Positions 41,332-47,903 of a stretch of DNA of 47,903 bases are shown piece by piece. This DNA is from CAJMSU01 sp964650315 (GTDB lineage Bacteria; Bacillota_I; Bacilli_A; RF39; UBA660), in contig CAZYQE010000009.1 in NCBI GenBank assembly GCA_964650315.1, forward strand, positions 1-47,903. The letters run 5' to 3'. How positions within the stretch are numbered: the first letter of the stretch is position 1; every line of letters starts with the position of its first letter. The position numbers were made by a program, and so were the translations under genes. The notes beneath the pieces are model-generated. The model was not told where the DNA came from and searched no databases. It saw only the letters and a program-made list of their open reading frames with translations.

Positions 41332-42439
41332 CATATTTAGAAACAAATTCATCTCTATATTCTAATAAACTATCATTCTTTATAGCTTCTCTTATCTCTT
41401 CAGTAAGTTTTATTAAAAATCTAATATTATGAATAGAAAGTAATCTTCCTCCTAAAGCTTCTTTAGTAGTAATTAAATGGCGTATATATGCTTTAGAATA
41501 ATTCTTACAAGTATAACAATCACAAGTTTCTTCTATTGGAGATAAATCTTCTTTAAATTTAGCATTATTAAAATTAATTTTACCTTCCCTAGTAAATGCT
41601 TGCCCATGACGAGCTATTCTAGTTGGAAGTACACAATCAAATATATCTATACCACGTATTACAGACTCAATTATATCTATTGGATCCCCTACTCCCATTA
41701 AATATCTAATTTTATCTTCAGGTAAATATGGAGTTGAATATTCAATAGCTTTATACATATCTTCTTTAGATTCTCCATCATTAGCAACTCCACCAATACT
41801 ATAGCCATCAAAGTCTAACTTAACAGTCTCTTCTGCAGAATACTTTCTTAAATCTTTATGAGGTCCACCTTGTACTATACCAAATAAAGATTGTCTAGGA
41901 TTATTATGAACTTTTTTACCTCTTTTAGCCCATCTAATAGTTCTTTCTACACTATTTTTTAAATATTCATGAGTTGCACTAGCAGGAGGACATTCATCAA
42001 AACTCATCGCAATATCACTATCTAATTTATTTTGTATTTCAATAGATTTTTCTGGTGTTAATAATAATTTTTTACCATCTAAATGACTTTTAAATATAAC
42101 TCCCTCTTCACTAATATCATTTTTATTTTTAACAAGAGAAAATACTTGAAAACCACCACAATCAGTAAGTATTGGTCTATCCCAATTCATAAATTTATGA
42201 AGACCACCACATCTATCTATAATATCTTCACCAGGTCTTAACCATAAATGATATGTATTAGCAAGAATAATACCACTATTACAATCAATCAATTCTTCTT
42301 TAGATAAACCCTTTACAGTAGCACGTGTTCCAACAGGCATAAACATAGGAGTTTCATATGTACCATAATTAGTCTCAATAGTACCATATCTACCATTACT
42401 ATTTTTATCTTTATCTAATAAATTATATTTAATTTTCAT
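41315..42439 (-). CDS. tgt: Queuine tRNA-ribosyltransferase (bacterial TGT)
   Basis: 374 residues, normal length. Active-site motifs are LTDCGGFQVFSL (Asp93) and the nucleophile region GIDIFDCVLPTR (about 265). Recognition loop elements MFMPVGTRATVKGL and YLMGVGDP are present, as are the C-terminal zinc ligands (CDCYTC, then HL with His). It exchanges guanine-34 for preQ1 in GUN anticodons. No queuosine synthesis genes are nearby. Preceded by GGGGATTATATG. Confidence 0.97.
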   Translation of the reverse strand: MKIKYNLLDKDKNSNGRYGTIETNYGTYETPMFMPVGTRATVKGLSKEELIDCNSGIILANTYHLWLRPGEDIIDRCGGLHKFMNWDRPILTDCGGFQVFSLVKNKNDISEEGVIFKSHLDGKKLLLTPEKSIEIQNKLDSDIAMSFDECPPASATHEYLKNSVERTIRWAKRGKKVHNNPRQSLFGIVQGGPHKDLRKYSAEETVKLDFDGYSIGGVANDGESKEDMYKAIEYSTPYLPEDKIRYLMGVGDPIDIIESVIRGIDIFDCVLPTRIARHGQAFTREGKINFNNAKFKEDLSPIEETCDCYTCKNYSKAYIRHLITTKEALGGRLLSIHNIRFLIKLTEEIREAIKNDSLLEYRDEFVSKYEKKDK

Positions 42440-42488
42440 ATAATCCCCTCACATCTATATAATTATAAACTAAAAATATATTTTTAGC

Positions 42489-42513
42489 AAAAAAAAAGAA
42501 GATTACTCTTCTT
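42489..42513 (-). terminator. Terminator after divIVA
   Basis: Stem AAGAAGA (42496-42502) and TCTTCTT (42507-42513) with a 4-base loop; T run on the minus strand. Confidence 0.75.
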
Positions 42514-42518
42514 AATAT

Positions 42519-42956
42519 CTATTTAGGATCTAATTCTAAAACTTCTATTTCTTCAACAACAGCCATTTGTTGTTCCATAATAACTTTTAATTTTCTCTTA
42601 AATATTCTCATATTTCTTTCTAAAGTATCAGCTTGATTCTCTATTTTTTCTGCTCTAAGTAAAGCTTCATTTACAATACGACTAGCATTATTCTTAGCAT
42701 CTTTAACAATTAATTCACGCTCTTCTCTAGCCATTCTTTTTATATTATCGCCAGTCTCTTCAGCTTTAATAATAGCAGTCTTTAGATTATCTTCAAGTGA
42801 TTTATAATGACTAAGTTCTTTCTTTAATTTTTCGATCTCTGTTCCCTGAACTCTACATTTCTCTATAATACCTTCTGTTTGCTTAATAACATCACTTATA
42901 AACTGATTAACTTCACTGCGATTATATCCATTTTCTTCATAACTAAATTTTTTCAT
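42519..42956 (-). CDS. divIVA: DivIVA-domain cell division/polarity protein
   Basis: 145 residues, all helical after a short start. The N-terminal FSYEENGYNRSEVNQFI (4-20) is the DivIVA/GpsB membrane-binding domain pattern, and a coiled coil extends over about 20-135. DivIVA senses negative membrane curvature at poles and septa and recruits partners such as MinJ or, in sporulation, RacA. The usual long Firmicutes tail is short here. It is cotranscribed with sepF (24 bases), as in many Firmicutes. Confidence 0.88.
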   Translation of the reverse strand: MKKFSYEENGYNRSEVNQFISDVIKQTEGIIEKCRVQGTEIEKLKKELSHYKSLEDNLKTAIIKAEETGDNIKRMAREERELIVKDAKNNASRIVNEALLRAEKIENQADTLERNMRIFKRKLKVIMEQQMAVVEEIEVLELDPK

Positions 42957-42980
42957 ATAATCACCTCATGAAATATTTAA

Positions 42981-43400
42981 CTAAAAGTCGAAATCATCAT
43001 CCTTATCTTTTTTAGCTTTAGTTGTTTTACCAGAATTAGCTTCATCACTAATTTTACCTTCTACATTAACATTATTAGGAGTACATAAGAATATACCTCC
43101 ACCTAATTTTTGTAAATCTCCTCCAATAGCATATAAAGTACCACTTAAGAAATCAACAATTCTTTTAGCTTGATCAGGAGTAACTCTTTTTAAGTTAACT
43201 ACAACCGCACTACGTCCTTTTAAATAGTCAGCTATTTGTTGACTTTCAGAATAAGCTCTTGGTTCTAAAAGCATCATCTTAGAACCTGCCACACCATTTT
43301 CTTCATGATATTTACCTCTAGAAGTAGAATAGAATTCTTCTTCTACAGTAGTTTCTTCATCGTCTCCACCAAAAAAGTTTTTTAATTTATCTAATGCCAT
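42981..43400 (-). CDS. sepF: SepF, FtsZ-associated cell division protein
   Basis: 139 residues from the ATG at 43400 (GGAGG 8 bases upstream); a longer frame from 43415 includes that site. It starts with an amphipathic membrane helix (MALDKLKNFFGG). The SepF core follows: KMMLLEPRAYSESQQIADYL, AVVVNLKRVTPDQAKRIVDF, LSGTLYAIGG and IFLCTPNNVNV. SepF tethers and bundles FtsZ at the membrane. It lies between herA and divIVA. Confidence 0.95.
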   Translation of the reverse strand: MALDKLKNFFGGDDEETTVEEEFYSTSRGKYHEENGVAGSKMMLLEPRAYSESQQIADYLKGRSAVVVNLKRVTPDQAKRIVDFLSGTLYAIGGDLQKLGGGIFLCTPNNVNVEGKISDEANSGKTTKAKKDKDDDFDF

Positions 43401-43466
43401 TTTATATCCCTCCAATTATTTAACTAAGACCATTTTACCATAAAAACATAAAAATCAAAAGTTTTT

Positions 43467-45353
43467 TTACACATTTGCACCTGTTGTTACGTTAACTAGG
43501 TCATTAGTAGACATATTTTGATCATTATTTTGTACTAAAGCAGCACTTGGATTAGAAGCAATATTTCCTGCTTCAGTCTCTTTTTTACCTTCAAACCAAA
43601 CAGTTTCTAAATCTACATTATTAGATAATGGTCTAGGTATAGGTAAATCTATATACATAGAAATTGGTATCTTAAATGCACTACCAAATGCTATACAATT
43701 ACCTGGTTTCAAATTTTTAAGTTGATATACTATTTGACTAGAAACATTTGGAACCATATTTTTAATATAATCTAAATCTCTAGGATGTAATGTTCTAAGT
43801 ATTATAAAATTAGAACATTGTGAAATTGTAGTATCAGAAAGTTCACTAGGTCTTTGTGTAATTATTCCTAAAAATACTCCATATTTACGACCTTCTTTAG
43901 TAATTCTCTCAAATATATTATAACCTAATATACTTCTATCAATATCTTCTTGAATATATCTATGTGCTTCTTCAACCATAATATGATAAGCTTCACTACC
44001 ACGATTAGGATTACTAACAGCTTTTGTAAATAACATCCTAGATATTATCTTAGTCATAACTTTAGCAATTCTATCATCAATAAAACTAATATTAAAATTA
44101 ACAATCTGTCTTTTTTCACCAGTAGTACTATCAAAAGTAAGTTCTCTTATATATTCATCTTTAGTTATATACTTAGGATATTCAAAAAATACTTTATAAT
44201 CACTATTAACTAAAGAATGTAATCTAACACTAAGTACATTAGCATAATCAAATACTTTTTCACTCTTTAGAATTCCTTCACTAATTAAAGCAAAATCCAT
44301 AGCATCTTCTAAATCATTAAGTGTATAAAATCTATTTAAAGAGTTAGGATTAACTTCTTCCATTTCATCATAAACAAAAGATCTTATAAATTCCACAACT
44401 AATTCCATTTCTTGCATCTTACCAGTTTTATCTATAAATAAACACTGTTTTAATGTTCTAACATAACCAGGTTGTGATATTTTACTTTCTAAGTTTAACT
44501 CATTAGTAGAAAACTTAGTTAAAATTGCTGTAACTTGATCACGTATTTTAGTAGAATCACTTCCACTTAGTAATATATCTAAAATTGCACGAGCAATTAT
44601 ATCATTTTTTCTTTTTATAACATCTTCATTACTTCCAGTTAATATAGGAACTAATTTTAGAGTTTTTTCTAATATTGGTAATTGAGTTGGTGTATTAGCA
44701 TCTAAAAGTAATGCTAAATCATCAACATCAAGTAACCATACAGGTATACGAACAATTTCATTTTCATTATCATTAATATTTGTAGTATATGCTTTATAAT
44801 TAATACTTTTATTTACATCATGTAATTTACAAAAAGCATTTGTATATTCACCAAAAGCATCAAAAAATATAACATTTGATTTTAATGGTGGATTCGTTTT
44901 CTTACAGAATAAATTTTGAATAATAGTTGCTACTGTACAACTCTTACCAGAACCACTATTACCTAAAACAGCAAAATGATTACTGAAAAAGTCATTAATA
45001 CCAACATTTATTTTATAATTTTCATATATATTACTTGTTCCAAATAAAGTAGTGCCTGCTAATGTTTCTTGTTTACCAAGCATAAGTCCTAATTCTTCTG
45101 TTGTTATTAATCTTATTCGTGATCTAAATGATGGTTTAAAACTAGAACCTGGAATAAATTTACCATTATTTAATTCACCAACTATATCTGCAACAATTTG
45201 TTTTTGATCGATATCAACTATTTCTCCAACAATTTTTTTATTACCATCTTCAAAAACAATATGTAAATTCATAAGATTAGGTTGTTTACTAATGTCTATA
45301 GCTAATTCAATAACTATGCTATCATCATTAATTTTTAAAATCTTACCTAGCAT
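43467..45353 (-). CDS. HerA/FtsK-like DNA-translocase ATPase (DUF87)
   Basis: 628 residues. A HAS-barrel-like start (1-110: LGKILKINDDSIVIEL, VADIVGELN) is followed by the ATPase: Walker A GNSGSGKS (131-138), sensor/Walker B VIFFDAFGEYTNAF and later HIMVEEAHRYI (about 470), arginine-finger-like ITQRPSEL. This is the HerA layout, a hexameric DNA translocase that in archaea acts with NurA nuclease and in some bacteria with other partners. No NurA or SIR2 gene is near; sepF and divIVA follow, so a role around chromosome handling at division is possible but unproven. Confidence 0.85.
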   Translation of the reverse strand: MLGKILKINDDSIVIELAIDISKQPNLMNLHIVFEDGNKKIVGEIVDIDQKQIVADIVGELNNGKFIPGSSFKPSFRSRIRLITTEELGLMLGKQETLAGTTLFGTSNIYENYKINVGINDFFSNHFAVLGNSGSGKSCTVATIIQNLFCKKTNPPLKSNVIFFDAFGEYTNAFCKLHDVNKSINYKAYTTNINDNENEIVRIPVWLLDVDDLALLLDANTPTQLPILEKTLKLVPILTGSNEDVIKRKNDIIARAILDILLSGSDSTKIRDQVTAILTKFSTNELNLESKISQPGYVRTLKQCLFIDKTGKMQEMELVVEFIRSFVYDEMEEVNPNSLNRFYTLNDLEDAMDFALISEGILKSEKVFDYANVLSVRLHSLVNSDYKVFFEYPKYITKDEYIRELTFDSTTGEKRQIVNFNISFIDDRIAKVMTKIISRMLFTKAVSNPNRGSEAYHIMVEEAHRYIQEDIDRSILGYNIFERITKEGRKYGVFLGIITQRPSELSDTTISQCSNFIILRTLHPRDLDYIKNMVPNVSSQIVYQLKNLKPGNCIAFGSAFKIPISMYIDLPIPRPLSNNVDLETVWFEGKKETEAGNIASNPSAALVQNNDQNMSTNDLVNVTTGANV

Positions 45354-45427
45354 ACAAACACCCTCTATTCTATATAGTATTATATCAAATATACAAGTAA
45401 AAAAAAAGAAGTTTTTTAGTATTAATA

Positions 45428-45462
45428 CATAAAAAATGAAATTATTTTATAATTTCATTTTA
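45428..45462 (-). terminator. Terminator after the 45460 lipoprotein gene
   Basis: Stem AAATGAAATTA and TAATTTCATTT with loop TTTTA, overlapping the stop codon, followed by TTTTTATG on the minus strand. Confidence 0.7.
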
Positions 45463-46041
45463 TGCACCATATAAACCATGTATTTTTTCAATATCTTCAT
45501 CAGATAAATCCATTACTTTCCACTTACCATTATCTTTTTCTAAATTAAAAGTAATATTATATTTAGTCTTATCATTAACAGTTTCTAATTGTTTTAATTT
45601 ATAGTCAATATAACCAGTCATTTTTTCAATAGATTCTTCTGCTCCTTCAACTAAAGAATCATCTTTATCATTGTCTTTAAACTCATCTTTGTGTTCTTCA
45701 TAATATTTTTTAGCTTCAGCCTGTGCAGTAGCATAATCTAATACTTCTATTTCTACTTCTACAGTAGCATTATCTCCATCTATATTTTCATTTTTCACTT
45801 TATAAGATAAATTTTGATATTGTTTTTCTAAAAGTGATCTATATTTTTTCTTTTGTTTATCACTCATAGAACCATCATCAGATATAACTTTATCAAGTTG
45901 AGCTAAAACATCACTATCCATAGACTGATACTTACCTAAAAACTCTTCTACTTTTTTAGTTGGAGTATTTGACATATTACCACACCCAACTAAAACCAAA
46001 ACAAAAAATAATGATAATAAAACTTTGCTTAATCTTTTCAT
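45460..46041 (-). CDS. Lipoprotein, DUF5105-like, unknown function
   Basis: 193 residues from the ATG at 46041 (GGGAGGAA upstream). The lipobox is LVLVGCGN with Cys20. After a linker, PTKKVEEFLGKYQSMDSDVL (about 26-45) and the charged helical body (NIDGDNATVEVEIEVLDYA) resemble small Firmicutes lipoproteins with a KVEEFL motif and a final KWKVMDLSDEDI. The fold looks like the NTF2/DUF4878 class. It would sit on the outer face of the membrane; no partner is indicated. Monocistronic, between the RluA-type gene and a terminator. Confidence 0.7.
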   Translation of the reverse strand: MKRLSKVLLSLFFVLVLVGCGNMSNTPTKKVEEFLGKYQSMDSDVLAQLDKVISDDGSMSDKQKKKYRSLLEKQYQNLSYKVKNENIDGDNATVEVEIEVLDYATAQAEAKKYYEEHKDEFKDNDKDDSLVEGAEESIEKMTGYIDYKLKQLETVNDKTKYNITFNLEKDNGKWKVMDLSDEDIEKIHGLYGA

Positions 46042-46088
46042 ATTATTCCTCCCATTACTATAATGAGTAAAAATAATATTTTTATACA

Positions 46089-46934
46089 TTACTTTTTATT
46101 ATTCATTATTTTTTTAAATTCTACTGGAACTTGTGTTTCAAATAAAATATCTTTCTTTATAATTGGATAATATATTTTTAATCTATTAGCATGTAAATAA
46201 AGTCTAGAATACTTAGATTTTTTATCTCCATACTTTTTATCACCAAGTATTGGATTATTAATACTAGCTAAAGCTACTCTTATTTGATTTTTTCTACCTG
46301 TTGATATTTTAATACTTAACATACTATAATTATTATTTTTCTTTATAACTTTATAACTAGTAATAGCTTCTTTTCCATTTTTACTAACATAAACTAAATT
46401 AGTTTTAGTTTCACTTAAATTTTGTATTATAGTATCTTCATCCTTTTTAGGATGTCCAGATACTACCGCAGTATACTCTCTAAGTTTTACAAACTCATTC
46501 CAATTTTCTTGTAATTTATCTTTAATTTTCTTATTTTTAGCAAGTATTACTACTCCACTAGTATCTTTATCTAATCTATGTACTATAAATACTTTAGAAA
46601 ACTTATTCTTACTAACTAAATACTGTCTAACCATATGATATAAAGTCTTTTCTTTCTCTTTAGAAGTCGCAATAGTAAGTAATCCACTAGGTTTATTAAC
46701 TACTATAATATTTTCATCTTCAAATAATATATCAAATGGTAATTCTTTTTTATTAGTAGTATCTATATTAATAGTCATACCAGTAACTACTTTATAATCA
46801 TATTTAGTTATTTTATTATTATTTATATAAATAGATCCATGTGTTAAATATTGTTTTATACGTTTTTTAGGCATATCTAAGTTATTATATAAATAATTAA
46901 GTAAAGTATCATCTTTTTTAACTATAATTTTCAT
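46089..46934 (-). CDS. RluA-family 23S/tRNA pseudouridine synthase
   Basis: 281 residues. The N-terminal S4-like part (about 15-60: LDMPKKRIKQYLTHGSIYIN) precedes the catalytic domain. NKPSGLLTIAT (80-90) and VHRLDKDTSGVVILAKN, with catalytic Asp122, are RluA signatures; GRKNQIRVALASINNPILGD is the usual motif III. RluA-type enzymes convert specific uridines in rRNA or tRNA; the target cannot be told from sequence. Next to a Cof phosphatase (9 bases) in one unit. Confidence 0.93.
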   Translation of the reverse strand: MKIIVKKDDTLLNYLYNNLDMPKKRIKQYLTHGSIYINNNKITKYDYKVVTGMTINIDTTNKKELPFDILFEDENIIVVNKPSGLLTIATSKEKEKTLYHMVRQYLVSKNKFSKVFIVHRLDKDTSGVVILAKNKKIKDKLQENWNEFVKLREYTAVVSGHPKKDEDTIIQNLSETKTNLVYVSKNGKEAITSYKVIKKNNNYSMLSIKISTGRKNQIRVALASINNPILGDKKYGDKKSKYSRLYLHANRLKIYYPIIKKDILFETQVPVEFKKIMNNKK

Positions 46935-46943
46935 AAAACACCT

Positions 46944-47735
46944 CTATAAAAACTTCTTAATAACTTTTTCTACACCTTTAGTATCATTAGAGCTAGTCTT
47001 CATCTTAGCAATCTTTTTAACCTCTTTAGAAGCATTAGATACACATACACCCATACCTACATTTTTAATAGTAGATATATCATTATCACTATCTCCTATA
47101 CCTATAACTTCATCTAAAGATATTTTATTTTTATTACATATTTTTTCTATACCAACTAATTTATCTACATCTTTATGGGTTATTTCTACTCCATACATAT
47201 AATCATTATATATAAATTTATTAATAGTTATTTTTAAATTCAATTCTAATATTTCATCATATACCCTATCACAAGTCTTTTTATCATCAAATAATATTTC
47301 TACTTTATAAATACTAGATTTATTCTTTTCATAGAAACTATCAAAGTCTTTAATTCTTCTTTCTCTTTCTTCTAAAGGTCTTTCTTCATTATTACCATGA
47401 AGAAAATACCAATACTTTGTATCACAAAAATTTATATCATATTCTCCATATAGTTTTTTTAACTTCTTAATTACAGACGCTAAAACTGTCTTTTTATATA
47501 TTACTTTTTTATTATTAACATCATATACATAGGCACCATTACACGAAATAACATAATCAATAAATGGAAAATCTCTATTATAATCCATAACTGATTTTAA
47601 TACTCTACCTGTTGAGATTGCAATTAAACATCCGTCTTTTCTAATACGATCAATCTCAACCATAGTAGTTAAAGGAATTGCTTCATCACTATCAAGTAAT
47701 GTCCCATCAAAATCACTAACTAATAATTTATACAT
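46944..47735 (-). CDS. Cof-type HAD phosphatase
   Basis: 263 residues from the ATG at 47735 (AGGTGAT upstream); an in-frame GTG lies at 47744. HAD motif I is SDFDGTLLDSDE with Asp8 and Asp10; motif II is ISTGRVLKS; motif IV is GIGDSDNDISTI; the type IIB cap lies at about 85-185. It dephosphorylates small phosphorylated metabolites; Cof proteins have broad, poorly defined substrates. The RluA-type gene follows. Confidence 0.9.
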   Translation of the reverse strand: MYKLLVSDFDGTLLDSDEAIPLTTMVEIDRIRKDGCLIAISTGRVLKSVMDYNRDFPFIDYVISCNGAYVYDVNNKKVIYKKTVLASVIKKLKKLYGEYDINFCDTKYWYFLHGNNEERPLEERERRIKDFDSFYEKNKSSIYKVEILFDDKKTCDRVYDEILELNLKITINKFIYNDYMYGVEITHKDVDKLVGIEKICNKNKISLDEVIGIGDSDNDISTIKNVGMGVCVSNASKEVKKIAKMKTSSNDTKGVEKVIKKFL

Positions 47736-47780
47736 AATTATCACCTAATCTTAATAAAATTATAACATATTTGTATATTA

Positions 47781-47810
47781 AATAAAAATAAAACCCTTGT
47801 TAAACAAGGG
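47781..47810 (-). terminator. Terminator after tRNA-Ser
   Basis: Hairpin CCCTTG (47794-47799) and CAAGGG (47805-47810), then TTTTATTTTT on the minus strand, 14 bases behind the tRNA 3' end. Confidence 0.85.
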
Positions 47811-47823
47811 AATTTATTCATAA

Positions 47824-47903
47824 TGGCGGAGCAGGAGAGATTTGAACTCTCGCGCCGGTTGCCCGACCTACACCCTTAGCAGGGGCGCCTCTTCAGCCTC
47901 TTG
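47824..47903 (-). tRNA. tRNA-Ser (anticodon GCU), 5' end cut by window edge
   Basis: Minus strand: D arm GAGGCTGAAGAGGCGC, anticodon loop CTGCTAA in a CCC/GGG stem giving anticodon GCT, a long variable arm (TCGGGCAACCGG, class II) and T arm GAGAGTTCAAATCTCTC, ending TGCTCCG with encoded CCA (47824-47826). The long variable arm and the anticodon agree on Ser (AGC/AGU). The first bases of the acceptor are outside the window. Confidence 0.93.

Overview
This window looks like a chromosomal segment of a very AT-rich, low-GC Gram-positive bacterium (Bacillota). The closest guess is a gut-type Bacilli/Erysipelotrichia or RF39-like lineage, but no rRNA or other decisive marker is present, so the placement is inferred. 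The support is two T-box leaders, L20- and L21-type ribosomal leaders, an L27 with the N-terminal extension cut by Prp (whose gene is adjacent), AddAB in place of RecBCD, SepF/DivIVA, and endospore genes. TGA works as a stop: addA ends in an ATGA overlap with the next gene, so this is not the Mycoplasma code. Almost every gene is on the minus strand. Only four genes are on the plus strand, and two of them, possibly three, are sporulation-type.

Layout: 1-2000 holds a partial tRNA-Arg and a sporulation cluster (gerM, gerE, spoIIIAH). 2000-4600 is a three-gene set (SDR, YnbB-type PLP enzyme, membrane protein). 5000-8700 is T-box(Phe)-pheS-pheT. 8700-16300 is largely translation: frr, then an L20-type leader with infC-rpmI-rplT-rpsB-tsf, plus small membrane or secreted unknowns. 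16500-19560 has a SpoVB-like flippase and a large type IV pilin-like protein. 19600-24000 is T-box(Ile)-Ca/Na exchanger-ileS. 24000-27700 is trmD-rimM-spoU-ygjP, interrupted by a perfect 671-bp tandem duplication. 27700-33300 has a membrane protein paralogue, sspI, an HPt-receiver protein, obgE and the rplU-prp-rpmA operon. 33300-38700 is addB-addA-LMW phosphatase. 38750-40930 is a PilC-prepilin peptidase pair. The remainder holds a YqfQ-like gene, tgt, divIVA, sepF, a HerA-type ATPase, a lipoprotein, an RluA-type synthase, a Cof phosphatase and a partial tRNA-Ser.

The most notable observations are these. (1) The isoleucyl-tRNA synthetase is of the IleRS2 type and carries GIHH where HxGH is expected, the altered signature linked to mupirocin hyper-resistance. 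(2) Ribosomal proteins S2 and L20, encoded side by side, both end in a Lys-rich linker plus the same Rho-N/SAP-like mini-domain. (3) Sporulation genes have recognisable promoters of the expected compartment sigma factors: SigE for spoIIIAH and gerM, SigK for gerE, SigG for sspI. (4) A recent 671-bp tandem duplication has its breakpoints in a 10-bp direct repeat. (5) infC apparently starts at AUC. (6) Two paralogous membrane proteins about 17 kb apart share the palindrome TTTACGTAAA at the same distance from their start codons.

There is no CRISPR array, insertion sequence, prophage or replication origin in the window. No gene-free stretch exceeds 300 bases. The longer gaps (8414-8680, 23694-23966, 15314-15523) are leaders and promoters. 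The gap 16304-16526 holds only an AT-rich inverted repeat and a weak promoter.
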